Shown: positions 16,645 to 26,349, counted from the first letter of the stretch. The stretch: 38,295 nt of DNA from Bacillota bacterium (GCA_023443925.1 JAEZSL010000257.1:1-38295); one strand, 5' to 3'. The notes: generated from the sequence alone by a model not told the origin. Made by a program: numbers and translations.

Positions 16645-17673
16645 TTATTCAAACACCAGCTCTATATCCCCGCTGCTTAAATCTGCGGATATGCTGTTAA
16701 CTCCGCCGTTCTCCCGCCGCAGATGTCCGTCATAGCTCTCACCTTCCACTTCAATGGAACCATAGGAAGTGCCAAGATCGAGTTTATAGTCCCTGGCTTT
16801 ACCCTTTAGCTGGAGGATTACATCACCATAACTGTTGGAAAGATCCAGATTACCGACAGAAGAATCGGTAACCTTTAAATTGCCGCTGCTTAGATCTGCA
16901 TCCAATTGCTCCATTACCATACCTTTGCAGCTTATATTTCCGTATGAATTGCTGATATCCATTGTTTTACCGGTTACCGTATCAAAGGTGCCGTCGCCGC
17001 TGGCCATGGAAATCTTCATGCTGCTTTTAGCCGGATCAGGGTTATGGTCTGTGGCTTTTACATTAATATTCTTAAAACCAGCCTCACCATAAGAATTGGA
17101 ATAAGAAAGGTTTTCCATATTAAAATCACTGATTTCACTGCTTCCGGACGCCATGCTGATATCCGCAGTTTTAACTTCTGCATTGATTAATTCCAAGTCG
17201 CCGTATGCCACCGATACTTTTAGCTGGTCAGTCAGAAAATCAGATAAGCTTATATCTCCGGAAGCTGCTTTGATGTCAATCCGCTCCAGGTCAGCCTTCT
17301 CCGGCAGATATATTTTAATCCGATTCTTCAAATTAAAATCAAGGTTATAGGATTGGGGAAAGGATCTGTAATCATCAAATTCGAGAATTCCATTATCCAT
17401 TTTATATTCCGGTTTTTCAAGGAAATACCAGTAATCAATCTCAATATAAAAATCATCACTTTTAATAAATTCAATATCACCGATACGGGAATCTATATTA
17501 ATCCGTTTCAGAGCTTCCACCTTGGTCTTTTCTATTTTTAATTCCTTTGTATCCGCCATGCTGTACCTGGTGGTATTGCTGAAACTAAGACTGTACTCAC
17601 AGCCGGTCAAAACAATTCCGGTGAAAATAATTGCTGTTATATATACTAATAAGTTTTTCTTTCTGTTTATCAT
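16645..17673 (-). CDS. DUF4097-like beta-helix lipoprotein
   Basis: A 342-residue exported lipoprotein. The N-terminal helix and lipobox (IVLTGCEYS) point to signal peptidase II processing. The body repeats short strands such as ASGDISLSDF, VAYGDLELINA, MASGSSEISDF, SNSYGEAGF, SSGNLKVTDS, SNSYGDVILQL and SSGDIELVFE, alternating SGD and YGD/YGE turns, the pattern of the DUF4097 right-handed beta-helix family. Function of the family is unclear; some members sit beside cell-envelope stress regulators. It starts 16 bases after the GH2 stop with GAAGGGAA as ribosome site, so it is co-transcribed with that enzyme. Confidence 0.85.
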   Translation of the reverse strand: MINRKKNLLVYITAIIFTGIVLTGCEYSLSFSNTTRYSMADTKELKIEKTKVEALKRINIDSRIGDIEFIKSDDFYIEIDYWYFLEKPEYKMDNGILEFDDYRSFPQSYNLDFNLKNRIKIYLPEKADLERIDIKAASGDISLSDFLTDQLKVSVAYGDLELINAEVKTADISMASGSSEISDFNMENLSYSNSYGEAGFKNINVKATDHNPDPAKSSMKISMASGDGTFDTVTGKTMDISNSYGNISCKGMVMEQLDADLSSGNLKVTDSSVGNLDLSNSYGDVILQLKGKARDYKLDLGTSYGSIEVEGESYDGHLRRENGGVNSISADLSSGDIELVFE

Positions 17674-17689
17674 TTAATAATTCCCTTCA

Positions 17690-19489
17690 TTAATCCTCCG
17701 TGAGCTGAGGCACACAAATACTGGCGACTTTGCATACCTTCCGGTCATAGGTAAGAAGCCCGTTTACCTCATCTTCCACATCGGTGAGCTGGGTAAATAC
17801 TGCGGCCGACAACCCTTTTTTGATTAACTGCTTTATCTCATTATTGTACAAAGCCTGAACCGCTTTATTCAGTTCCTTTTTATTTACATATATTTTATAG
17901 CCGAAAATACCGGCGGAATAGGAGTGTTTTGGAATATAACATACATAGCCTGCAAATTCCGATAATACTACAGCCCGGTTTTCCAAAATCACATCCAGTT
18001 TTCTGAAATAATTATGGACACTGAAGAAATCTCCGCCTTTCTGGTCAAACCATCCGCTGGCCTGGTCAATGAGCCTGGTATTATCCAGTCCTCTTATCAA
18101 TTCCACTGCCTTGCCGGCATCAAATTGTCCCCAGCCTTCATTAAAGGGCACCCAGACTGCAATGGAGGGACAGTTATATAGATGCTCCACGGTTTTTCTG
18201 CACTCCTTAAGCCATTCTGTTCTGCCCTTTTTATTTGCCCTGGAGAATAACAAATAAGAGTTATCCTTAACTTTGTTTACCAGTTTGGGAAAAAAGGTGG
18301 GAAGATACCCTAACCAGAACATATTATATTTTCCACCGCCGTTTACCATGTCCTGCCACACTATGACTCCAAGACGGTCACAGTGGTAATACCAGCGCAG
18401 TGGTTCTATCTTAATATGTTTCCGGAGCATATTAAACCCCAGATCCTTGGCGGTTTGTATATCATAGATCAAGGCTTCATCACTTGGTGCCGTATACAGG
18501 CCGTCAGGCCAGTAGCCCTGATCCAAAAGACCATTATGAAAATAAGGACTATTATTCAGGAACAGTCTTTGAATCCCTTCTTCATCTTTCTTTACCTCAA
18601 ACTTACGCATTGCAAAATAACTTTCAATTCTGTCATCTCCCGCCATTACGACCATATCGTAAAGATACGGATCTTCCGGGCTCCACAGTCTCGGTTCTTT
18701 TATGGGAATAATGAAACTGGTTCCATAATCCTTAACCGTCTGTACCAACTGTTTATCCGCAAATATTTTAACGGTTATTTCCCTGTCCTTTACATTTTTC
18801 TCCCAGTGATTCATAAGAATGTCCAGCTGTATGCAGCTGTCATCTACCGAAGGCGTTATCTTAAAGTTACGGATATACTGTTCCGGCACCCATTCATACC
18901 AGACCGTCTGCCAAATTCCGCTTTGTGCCGTATAGAACATGCCTCCCCGCATAAGAACCTGCTTTCCCCTGCTGTGATAGGAAGAGTCGGTTAAATCAAT
19001 TACCCTAACCGTTAACCGGTTTTCTCCCTCCCTGATATATTTGGTAATATCACAGGAAAAGGGAAGATATCCTCCGATGTGCTTTTTTACTTTGGTATTA
19101 TTTATAAACACTTCACAGAACTGGTCAACTGCCCCAAAATGCAGGATGCACCGTTTCCCTTTTGGTATCTCATCAAAATATACAGTCCTTTCATACCACA
19201 GGTAATCATCCGGCATAACCGTGCGGTTCACTTCTGAGAGCACGCTTTCCGGTGAAAACGGCACCAGTATCTTTCCGTCAAAATCTACGGGTTTTTCTTT
19301 ATCCTTGGTGATGACGTAATCCCAATAACCATTTAGCACCTTATAGTTATCCCGCTTCAGCTGGGGTCTGGGATATTCTGTGAGAACCTGTTCCGTATCA
19401 ATTTCTTCTCCCCACTTTGTGTACAATTGATTATAAGGCATCTTTTTTTTAGACAGTATAACGGTTTTAACAACATCCTTTAATTTCAT
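17690..19489 (-). CDS. GH2 family glycoside hydrolase
   Basis: A 599-residue enzyme of glycoside hydrolase family 2 (beta-galactosidase, beta-glucuronidase or beta-mannosidase type). The N-terminal jelly-roll domain includes WYERTVYFDEIPKGKR and LHFGAVDQFCEVFINN, then an Ig-like domain (EPRLWSPEDPYLYDMVV), then the TIM barrel with NMLRKHIKIEPLRWYYHCD. The acid/base Glu is in FNEGWGQFD (near residue 450) and the nucleophile Glu in LSEFAGY (near 511). There is no signal peptide, so it is cytoplasmic. Length and motifs fit the short GH2 proteins without extra C-terminal domains. Substrate is not decided by sequence. Confidence 0.9.
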   Translation of the reverse strand: MKLKDVVKTVILSKKKMPYNQLYTKWGEEIDTEQVLTEYPRPQLKRDNYKVLNGYWDYVITKDKEKPVDFDGKILVPFSPESVLSEVNRTVMPDDYLWYERTVYFDEIPKGKRCILHFGAVDQFCEVFINNTKVKKHIGGYLPFSCDITKYIREGENRLTVRVIDLTDSSYHSRGKQVLMRGGMFYTAQSGIWQTVWYEWVPEQYIRNFKITPSVDDSCIQLDILMNHWEKNVKDREITVKIFADKQLVQTVKDYGTSFIIPIKEPRLWSPEDPYLYDMVVMAGDDRIESYFAMRKFEVKKDEEGIQRLFLNNSPYFHNGLLDQGYWPDGLYTAPSDEALIYDIQTAKDLGFNMLRKHIKIEPLRWYYHCDRLGVIVWQDMVNGGGKYNMFWLGYLPTFFPKLVNKVKDNSYLLFSRANKKGRTEWLKECRKTVEHLYNCPSIAVWVPFNEGWGQFDAGKAVELIRGLDNTRLIDQASGWFDQKGGDFFSVHNYFRKLDVILENRAVVLSEFAGYVCYIPKHSYSAGIFGYKIYVNKKELNKAVQALYNNEIKQLIKKGLSAAVFTQLTDVEDEVNGLLTYDRKVCKVASICVPQLTED

Positions 19490-19867
19490 TCTACCACCTG
19501 TTTTTAATTATTTAAAATTGCTAATATATGTCAGTATAGCATATTAAAAAATTACAATCCACTTTATTTTTAACAGTTTCTTAGTAATCTAGTACTAGTT
19601 TATACTTAATTTACAGCTCACCGGTTATAACAGATTACTATTATTATATTGATACCAGAATGAAGGTTTACAAAAATACTGTAATTTAATGAGGCCGCTT
19701 ACCCCTGTGAAACTATAATAAATCCAGGCTTGCAGCCTTAGCAATAATTTTATTCCAGGTTATTGATTAAAACTAAAATTAGTGCTATCATAAGAACAAT
19801 TTTATAAAACCGTTGGTCAGTATAATATTAGAAATAAAGCTACCCGTTATGGGAAGAAGGAGCTGCT
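19490..19867. other. divergent intergenic region
   Basis: About 380 AT-rich bases between the divergent GH2 and NimA-like genes. A TATAAT lies at about 19822 on the plus strand, without a clear -35 box. No gene, repeat or stable hairpin was seen. Confidence 0.5.
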
Positions 19868-20341
19868 ATGAGGAGAAAAGACCGGGAAGTAAGCAATATC
19901 GAAGATATAATTGAAATTATGAAAAAATGTGATGTATGCCAGTTAGCCCTATATGATAAGGAATATCCCTATATTGTTCCGTTGAATTTTGGATTTTCTT
20001 ATGACGGCATCAATATGGAATTATTCTTTCATGGAGCCGCTGCCGGCAAGAAGCTGGAGCTGATCCGTGAAAATAGTAAAGCGGCATTTGAAATGGACTG
20101 TTCCCATAAACTCATCGGCGGCAGCGAGGCCTGTGAATATACGATGGAATATGAGAGTGTTTGCGGAAATGGCAGCATAGAAATTCTGGAGGGGGAAGCT
20201 AAGCTTACAGCATTAATCCATCTTATGGAGCAATATGCACCTGGGGAAAACTTCCATTTTAATGAAAAGCATGTGAATGCTGTGACCGTATTCAAGTTAA
20301 AAGTAAACAGTATAACTGGTAAAAGATTAAACCGTTCCTGA
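19868..20341 (+). CDS. NimA-like pyridoxamine 5'-phosphate oxidase family flavoprotein
   Basis: A 157-residue split-barrel flavin-binding protein of the NimA/PNPOx-like group. It begins RRKDREVSNIEDIIEIMKKC, has the strand CQLALYDKEYPYIVPLNFGF, then LFFHGAAAGKKLELIREN and AAFEMDCSHKL, all usual in this family. Some relatives reduce 5-nitroimidazoles, but most are uncharacterised FMN-binding reductases, so resistance should not be assumed. AGAAGGAG lies before the ATG. A strong terminator follows. Confidence 0.88.
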   Translation: MRRKDREVSNIEDIIEIMKKCDVCQLALYDKEYPYIVPLNFGFSYDGINMELFFHGAAAGKKLELIRENSKAAFEMDCSHKLIGGSEACEYTMEYESVCGNGSIEILEGEAKLTALIHLMEQYAPGENFHFNEKHVNAVTVFKLKVNSITGKRLNRS

Positions 20342-20425
20342 TTATAAAATGCAAATGTTCCTGATGTCTATGTGTTTCATAAATATCACTTGATCTGGAG
20401 GATTATATTTTTTAAGAGAAAAAGA

Positions 20426-20482
20426 GGCATGCTGTACAAACGATATCGATTATTCTTTCGTTGTACAGCATGCCTTTTTTTT
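20426..20482 (+). terminator. intrinsic terminator after the NimA-like gene
   Basis: GGCATGCTGTACAA pairs with TTGTACAGCATGCC, then eight T. The A-rich flank on the other side could let it act on both strands. The following 140 bases up to 20625 are very T/A-rich without a gene. Confidence 0.9.
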
Positions 20483-20625
20483 GATTTTGCTTGCCTCTAA
20501 TTTCCCCGGGCATATCACAAATTTATGTACGCTCATATAGAAAATTTTTTGTTTTTTTTTTTATTTTTTATTATATAGATAATTTATTATTATATAGAAA
20601 ATTAAAACAAACGCATTTTATATAT

Positions 20626-21000
20626 CTACACTCGCAAAGCAGTGATCCAAAAACACACCGCAGCCGCTGCGGAGAGAGGAGTTGCAAAATATTTCTCTTT
20701 TTTGCTGTTTGATAGTAAGTTCATTCCTGTATTCAAAGTTAAATATGCCGCAAAAAATATACAAATATATTTCGTTAGTTTCTGAGAAAACCATAGAGTT
20801 AAAAAGCCGCCTGCCTGCAGAATCATAAGGATTGCAAACACTTGGATGAGAAGCGAAAATATGGCCATTACTCTAAACTGTCTGGGTAATACTTTATATC
20901 TGCCGCCCATTGTAAACTCACCCAAGGGCAAACCGCAAGCCGCAAGAAAAGTTAATACAGCTACAATTGCAAACAAACCGGCACCTATTAATGCTGTCAC
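20626..21000 (-). CDS. small integral membrane protein, unknown function
   Basis: 124 residues with four hydrophobic segments (about 4-24, 44-63, 72-90 and 105-121). A conserved-looking loop GEFTMGGRYKVLPRQFRVMA joins the first two. I do not recognise a named family with certainty. The start is GTG at 21000, chosen because AGGAGG lies 7 bases before it. It stands alone, downstream of the GH3 gene region on the opposite side of a terminator. Confidence 0.75.
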   Translation of the reverse strand: MTALIGAGLFAIVAVLTFLAACGLPLGEFTMGGRYKVLPRQFRVMAIFSLLIQVFAILMILQAGGFLTLWFSQKLTKYICIFFAAYLTLNTGMNLLSNSKKEKYFATPLSAAAAVCFWITALRV

Positions 21001-21162
21001 TTATTTACCTCCTACGCCTTAATGAAGATCAATTATTTTTGCCATGCTTTATAACATGAAAAAGTCATGTTCAAATGTACCTTTAGTAACCATAGAGTGA
21101 AATAAAGGATATTTCACACCCTGATTTGAGGCAGTAAATCATCTGCAGATGCCTTATGCCTG

Positions 21163-23049
21163 CTAATAATTCATTCCATATCCCATATCAAATAAAAGTG
21201 TACTATCTTTTTTGCCAATATCTTCTACACTCTTATAGTAGGGCATAGGAAGCTTACCGGTAAAAGCTGTTTCGCCGCTTAATACGGCAGCAATACCGTC
21301 TCCCTCCGATCCCGGCAGGTAACACATGACAATGCTGTCCCAGTCCTCCATATAATCCTGAATAAGGACATTCCGCCCCGCTACCAGAAGGGTTATGGTA
21401 GGTTTACCCAGTTCCTTTGCCGCCATAATGGCTTTTAGGTTACCCTTATGACCCAGAGCACCGGTAATCGATAAATCTTTTGTATCTCCTTGATATTCCG
21501 CATAAGGAACCTCTCCCAGTGCCAGTATAACCGTATCGGCTTCCTGGGCCCGGTTTAAATCCGTTATGATTTCAAATCCGTACTTTTTACCGTATTCCTC
21601 CAACCCTTTAAGGATGGTGGTTCCCTCGGTCACCTGCCCATTGCCATTATCCATTACTCCCTGCCAGGTCAGGCCCCAGCCTCCGCATTGAAGCCCCATA
21701 TCATCCATAGCCGGCCCCAGCACCAATATTTTCTGTCCTGCCTTTAGCGGCAGGGCATGATTATCATTCTTAAGAAGTACAAGGGATTTTTCCACCAGCT
21801 TCTTGGCCAGTTCCCGGTATTCTGTGCTTCCAAGTTCCGATACTTCATGGGGAAGCGTTTCCTGGTAAGGATCTTCAAATAATCCCATTTCAAATTTTAC
21901 CGTAAGAATACGGTTAACGGCATCGTCAATCCTTTCCTGGGTTATTAAGCCTTTTTCAACACCTTGGGTGATTGCTGTTATGGCGGCTTTATACCGGGTC
22001 GGTTCCATTAACATGTCTAACCCCGAATTGACAGCCAATACAATATTTTCTCCATAGCTGCCGCCGCTAAGCTCATTTACCGCTTCCCAGTCCGAAACGA
22101 CAAATCCCTTAAAACCTAATTCATTTTTTAATACGTCGGTAAGCAGATATTTATTCTCATGCATCTTCACTCCCTGATAGGAGCTAAAGGAAGCCATAAC
22201 AATCTGCGTACCGGATTCGATGAGTTTTTCATACGGAGGCAGGTAAATCCGCCTCAAATCCTCTTCGGACACCGTAACATTACCACGATCCAGCAAATTA
22301 CTGCCCTGGCCAGAACCATATTCAGTTCCTCCGTCAGCCACATAATGCTTTGCCGTCGGTGCCACCCCATGGTCCGCCTGGCCTTTTGCATAAGCCTCTG
22401 AAAGTGCCGTTACAGTTTCAGTATTACTGGAAAAGCACTCATAGGTCCTGCCCCATCTGGGATCACTGCTTACCGCCACACAGGGAGCAAAGTTCCATAG
22501 TATGCCTGTCAGTTTCATCTCTTCTGCAACTGCCCCGCCCATTTGATACATTAACTGCGGATCATTGGCAGCACCCAGTCCGATATTATGCGGATAAACC
22601 ACCGCCCCATAGACCAGGGAATGGCCGTGGACTGCGTCTACTCCATATATCATGGGAATCCCAAGCCTTGAGTTCATGGCACCTTTCTGAAAGTCCAGAA
22701 ACATTTTACTCCATTCTTTTATGGTATTGCTGCCCGGATAAGATCCACCTCCGCTGAGTATGGAGCCCAGTCCCAATTCTTCCATATCCTTTCTGGTAAC
22801 CTCAGACCTTAAACCCTGAAGCATCTGACCGGCTTTTTCTTCCAGTGTCATTCTTTTTAGTAAATCCGCAGCCCGCTCTGCCGCGGGTTTAGCAGCATCT
22901 TTATAAGCAGCCTCTGTTTTCTCAGGAACTGTGTTATCCTGATTTACACCGGACTGCAAACTGCCGCTATCCTTACTCTGGCTGCATCCCATTAATGTAA
23001 TGGACAAAAAAAACAATATAGTAAAAGCGAAATATCGAAACCGAAACAT
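21163..23049 (-). CDS. GH3 family beta-glucosidase lipoprotein
   Basis: 628 residues, an extracellular membrane-anchored enzyme that should release glucose from beta-glucans such as cello-oligosaccharides. The N-terminus is a lipoprotein signal with lipobox LMGCSQS, then a polar linker. The GH3 barrel has MTLEEKAGQMLQG, the DAVHGHS and PCVAVSSDPRWGRTYE motifs and KHYVADGGTEYG. The nucleophile Asp is in GFVVSDWEAV. The second alpha/beta domain follows (LVLLKNDNHALPLKAGQKIL) and the protein ends soon after GKLPMPYY, without a fibronectin-type domain. GGAGGG before the ATG at 23049 fixes the start. Unlike the GH3 at the left edge, this one is exported and has SDW. Confidence 0.93.
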   Translation of the reverse strand: MFRFRYFAFTILFFLSITLMGCSQSKDSGSLQSGVNQDNTVPEKTEAAYKDAAKPAAERAADLLKRMTLEEKAGQMLQGLRSEVTRKDMEELGLGSILSGGGSYPGSNTIKEWSKMFLDFQKGAMNSRLGIPMIYGVDAVHGHSLVYGAVVYPHNIGLGAANDPQLMYQMGGAVAEEMKLTGILWNFAPCVAVSSDPRWGRTYECFSSNTETVTALSEAYAKGQADHGVAPTAKHYVADGGTEYGSGQGSNLLDRGNVTVSEEDLRRIYLPPYEKLIESGTQIVMASFSSYQGVKMHENKYLLTDVLKNELGFKGFVVSDWEAVNELSGGSYGENIVLAVNSGLDMLMEPTRYKAAITAITQGVEKGLITQERIDDAVNRILTVKFEMGLFEDPYQETLPHEVSELGSTEYRELAKKLVEKSLVLLKNDNHALPLKAGQKILVLGPAMDDMGLQCGGWGLTWQGVMDNGNGQVTEGTTILKGLEEYGKKYGFEIITDLNRAQEADTVILALGEVPYAEYQGDTKDLSITGALGHKGNLKAIMAAKELGKPTITLLVAGRNVLIQDYMEDWDSIVMCYLPGSEGDGIAAVLSGETAFTGKLPMPYYKSVEDIGKKDSTLLFDMGYGMNY

Positions 23050-23185
23050 AATACCCTCCATTTAATTAAATTTGAAGCTGCTTTCCTGCCATTATGCCTT
23101 TACCTTCGAGCTTAATCCCTCTACAGGTAATAAAGTAGTCAAAAAAATATATCTGGTATAGATAAGATTGTCCTAGTTCCTTTCA

Positions 23186-23524
23186 TTATTTTTGAATGAG
23201 ACTTGATTTCCGTATTTTGATATAGATATAGATTTCCGTAATTACAATACATAGGATTAAATAAGTTAAAAAGATGGCCAATGCCCACCTGCCAGCGGCT
23301 GAATTCTCCTTTAAAGCAAGTTTTTGTAAAACTGCAGTAATAAGCAATACCAGAGAGCCGGCAAGAAACAACCTGCCGAAAAAACGGTTGGACCAATACC
23401 ATACATTTTTATTTCTGTGTAATTGCAGAGAAACATATCCCACATTATGGGGTGAGGCGGGTGAAAACCAATATACCATAATTCCTATAATACAAAAAAC
23501 AATTCCCAAGCTTATAAGATTCAT
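23186..23524 (-). CDS. SdpI-like membrane protein
   Basis: 112 residues with three hydrophobic segments. The pattern NVGYVSLQLHRNKNVWYWSN followed by RFFGRLF matches the C-terminal half of SdpI/YhfL-family proteins, whose best known member gives immunity to the Bacillus SdpC toxin. No toxin gene is next to it, so this is probably a housekeeping relative. GGAGGAATCAGGAGC lies before the ATG. It is followed, after 136 bases without recognisable content, by the GH3 lipoprotein gene. Confidence 0.75.
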   Translation of the reverse strand: MNLISLGIVFCIIGIMVYWFSPASPHNVGYVSLQLHRNKNVWYWSNRFFGRLFLAGSLVLLITAVLQKLALKENSAAGRWALAIFLTYLILCIVITEIYIYIKIRKSSLIQK

Positions 23525-23670
23525 GCTCCTGATTCCTCCATTTTAAACATTCATCGTTTCTTACTAACCGTATTATACACCAAATTTATCCAATACAATA
23601 TAGAAAATATGCTGAAATTAATTTTATATACATATAAGCCACCAGCCATCCAACCTATTTTCTATTGTAT

Positions 23671-23718
23671 AATACGGGCTGTACCGGGTAGGCAGACTAC
23701 CAGATACAGCCCGTATTT
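23671..23718. terminator. two-way terminator after the Pro/Cys-rich gene
   Basis: AATACGGGCTGTA pairs with TACAGCCCGTATT around an inner GGTAG/CTACC stem. It starts three bases after the stop at 23721-23723. Confidence 0.8.
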
Positions 23719-23720
23719 AA

Positions 23721-25430
23721 CTATTCATACATAAAATTAGTAACACCAATATTTTTTAACGAAACAACCGGTCTGCAGAATTTGCTTGGCAGTTTTGTAT
23801 TACCTGCCGGACATACGGTTAACAGATAGCAGCCTTCATATGGCACCTTAAATTCGAAACATCCATAGCCGCATATCTTCTGGCAGAAAAGTTCTCTTCT
23901 TTTATCATCACATACCTTAAAAAGCTTAACTTCCCATTCATGGGGTTTGCAGCAATGGCAGCCCCATATACAGCCCATAATCACACCAGGCTTAATCGGG
24001 CATTCCGGTTTAAGCGGACATGCAGGTTCTTCCACAACAGGAATTGGTACCGGTATCGGATAAACAACATACTCGGTAGAAGGTTCCGGGCATTCCGGAC
24101 ATACCGGGCAAGGTTCTGGTTTCGGACAAGGTTCCGGTTCCGGGCAAGGTCTTTGCGGCGGACAGGTCGGGCATTCCGGACAAGGTGCCGGCGGCGGTAC
24201 GGGCGCCGGTCTTGGTGGTGCCGGCGGTGGTACCGGGGCTGGTCTCGGCGGTGCCGGTGGTGGTACCGGGGCCGGTCTTGGCGGTGCCGGCGGCGGAACA
24301 GGGGCTGGTCTTGGCGGTGCCGGTGGTGGTACCGGGGCCGGTCTTGGTGGTGCCGGCGGTGGTACCGGAGCCGGGGCTGGCGGCGGTACGGGAGCTGGCG
24401 GTGGTACCGGAGCTTCGGCACACGTTAAGCCGCCGGCAAAGGGATAATAATGAAATTCAAATCCACTGGCTGCGTTTACGGCAAAAGCACGCAGGGCGGC
24501 ATTTCCGCTGACATGCCCGCCGGTCTGATGGGCATGGAACATAGCCTGTGGTGCCAGAATACTGCCCCAGATATCCGAGGATTTCTCCATATAGATATTG
24601 GTTGCGTCTTCAAATACATATAATGTCTGACCAGCTTTTCTTTCTTCTCCATAGAGGCCATACTGCAGATGTGCATTGCTTCCTGTCCGTAAACGTACAA
24701 TAACAAGACTTCCGGCAGGTACTTCAGCACGCAGCCCCTTGGTTAACAAGCCATTCGGGCGGACATCAATTAAAAAGACATTTTGACGCGGATCACTGCC
24801 GCGCAGAATCAATTCGTGAATATTATCAACTACCGTTCCATTCACCGGAAGTTCTTCGATACACCTCATATAATCATCAATACCCTGCCTTGCGTTCTGG
24901 AAAAACAGAGGCAGGTCTGCTCCGATTCTGGATGCAGGTATATAGCGTGGAACATCGTAACTTGGGATTATATAATGATCCCCTTTATCGCTGATCGTCC
25001 AATACCTGCTTCCTCCGGATGCCTGGTATAAATAATTCAGTTCCTGTTCCTGATCCGGTGTTCCATCTTTACCAATTAAATAGGTACTTCCTTTTGCCGC
25101 TTGAAAGCTTCCGCCCACTACTACATGGCCGATAACCACGAGGGGACCGCCCACAGATACATTACCGGCGGCCAGAAATCTTACCATATCGGGTGAATAC
25201 CTGATCTGATTTCTGGAATCCCTTTCAAAACCAACACTCAATCCCCTGGGACTATAGAAATTTCCTCCTATTGCCATAGGGCCTTCTACATCAACAATGT
25301 TATTGGCATCGTTGAATACGATTACGTTAAACTGGGAAGCCACACCAAAAGGCTGACCTTCTATATCGTACCATACAATATCATCATAAGGTACTCCTAC
25401 GGCTGGACTGCCATAATCATTAAAATCCAT
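23721..25430 (-). CDS. choice-of-anchor-A-like protein with Pro repeats and Cys-rich tail
   Basis: 569 residues in three parts. Residues about 1-340 resemble the choice-of-anchor A domain (VIVFNDANNIVDVEGPMAIG, then GNFYSPRGLSV; FLAAGNVSVGGPLVVIG; later SSDIWGSILAPQAMFHAH). Residues about 345-425 are an 11-residue repeat (PPPAPPRPAPV). The tail of about 150 residues is rich in Cys and Pro (CPECPTCPPQRPCPEPEPC; GCIWGCHCCKPHEWEVKLFK). No signal peptide, LPXTG or other anchor is visible, unusual for a choice-of-anchor protein, so a place on the spore surface is possible but unproven. Start 25430 is chosen because ACAGGAGT precedes that ATG; a TTG farther upstream has none. Confidence 0.7.
   Translation of the reverse strand: MDFNDYGSPAVGVPYDDIVWYDIEGQPFGVASQFNVIVFNDANNIVDVEGPMAIGGNFYSPRGLSVGFERDSRNQIRYSPDMVRFLAAGNVSVGGPLVVIGHVVVGGSFQAAKGSTYLIGKDGTPDQEQELNYLYQASGGSRYWTISDKGDHYIIPSYDVPRYIPASRIGADLPLFFQNARQGIDDYMRCIEELPVNGTVVDNIHELILRGSDPRQNVFLIDVRPNGLLTKGLRAEVPAGSLVIVRLRTGSNAHLQYGLYGEERKAGQTLYVFEDATNIYMEKSSDIWGSILAPQAMFHAHQTGGHVSGNAALRAFAVNAASGFEFHYYPFAGGLTCAEAPVPPPAPVPPPAPAPVPPPAPPRPAPVPPPAPPRPAPVPPPAPPRPAPVPPPAPPRPAPVPPPAPPRPAPVPPPAPCPECPTCPPQRPCPEPEPCPKPEPCPVCPECPEPSTEYVVYPIPVPIPVVEEPACPLKPECPIKPGVIMGCIWGCHCCKPHEWEVKLFKVCDDKRRELFCQKICGYGCFEFKVPYEGCYLLTVCPAGNTKLPSKFCRPVVSLKNIGVTNFMYE
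24190..24420 (-). repeat. 33-bp coding tandem repeat
   Basis: About five full 33-bp units plus edges encode PPPAPPRPAPV. Units differ mainly at third codon positions (GGTGCC/GGCGCC, GTACC/GAACA), so the amino acid sequence has been kept while the DNA drifted or recombined. Confidence 0.85.
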
Positions 25431-25542
25431 ATAAACTCCTGTAAAAGCCTTGGATTGCAACGAATCCTTATTCTCATTTCAGTTTATTCTGGATAGGATA
25501 TTATTGTGCAGGTTTATGCGCATTCTTCCTAAATTATTACTT

Positions 25543-26349
25543 TTATTTTTTAGTGGTGCTAAAGCCAGGGTCTATATTCCAGCCGTGATCCAAAGGGCCG
25601 TTCCCCTTCCCTATATCAAGTCCTGATCTTAGCGCTCCGGTTATATATGCCTTTGCTGCCCCGATACTGCTCTTTATATCCATGCCCGCAGCCAGGTTAC
25701 AGGCAATCGCTGAGGAAAGGGTACAGCCGGTTCCATGGGTATTGGAGGTTTTGATCCGCGTCTGTGTAAACCAGTAAAATTCCCCTCCCGCATAGAGCAG
25801 ATCGTCACTGCAATCTTCTAAATGCCCTCCTTTGATTAAAATATCTGTCCCATACTGTTCCGATAATTTAAGTGCTGCCTTTCGCATATCGGTTTTGCCA
25901 TGGATTCCCAAACCGCACAGCCATTCCGCCTCCGGGATATTGGGTGTAATAATCCTGGCAAGCGGCATCAGTTTAGAAATAAGTGCCTGTATAGCCTCCT
26001 CCTTTAACAGCCTGCTGCCGCTGGTAGAAATCATGACCGGGTCCAGAACAATATTTTCAGCCCTGTATTCCGTTAGCTTTTCTGAAAGTACTTCAATTAT
26101 ATTCCGGCCGGATACCATTCCAATCTTAACGGCATCCGGATATATATCCGTAAATACCGCATCCATCTGCTTTGCAACAAACTCGCCGGTCACCTCCTGT
26201 ACTGCGTATACCCCTGTGGTATTTTGTGCGGTAAGTGCTGTGATGACACTCATGGCATACATCCTATGTGCGGCTATGGTCTTAATATCAGCCTGGATTC
26301 CTGCGCCGCCGCTTGAATCGGAACCTGCTATCGTTAATATCTTTTTCAT
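25543..26349 (-). CDS. thiD: hydroxymethylpyrimidine kinase / HMP-phosphate kinase
   Basis: 268 residues of the ribokinase fold that phosphorylates HMP to HMP-PP for thiamine synthesis. Family motifs: LTIAGSDSSGGAGIQADIKT, DPVMISTSGSRLL, TPNIPEAEWLCG and the anion-hole KTSNTHGTGCTLSSA with catalytic Asp/Gly turn region. AAAGGGGG before the ATG at 26349 sets the start, giving a normal length; a longer frame begins at 26415. It is the last gene of the thi operon, about 110 bases after thiE. No clear terminator was seen after it. Confidence 0.94.
   Translation of the reverse strand: MKKILTIAGSDSSGGAGIQADIKTIAAHRMYAMSVITALTAQNTTGVYAVQEVTGEFVAKQMDAVFTDIYPDAVKIGMVSGRNIIEVLSEKLTEYRAENIVLDPVMISTSGSRLLKEEAIQALISKLMPLARIITPNIPEAEWLCGLGIHGKTDMRKAALKLSEQYGTDILIKGGHLEDCSDDLLYAGGEFYWFTQTRIKTSNTHGTGCTLSSAIACNLAAGMDIKSSIGAAKAYITGALRSGLDIGKGNGPLDHGWNIDPGFSTTKK

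Noticed and set aside
19868..20341. Nitroimidazole resistance gene
   Set aside because: Family membership alone does not show this activity; most relatives are of unknown function.
23186..23524. Bacteriocin immunity system (SdpI)
   Set aside because: No SdpC-like toxin or sdpAB gene is nearby; many SdpI-like proteins are not immunity proteins.
23940..24511. Several long reading frames opposite or out of frame with the Pro-rich gene (Arg-rich, Ala/Val-rich or Thr/Gly-rich)
   Set aside because: They are by-products of the 33-bp GC-rich repeat; no ribosome sites and no recognisable domains.
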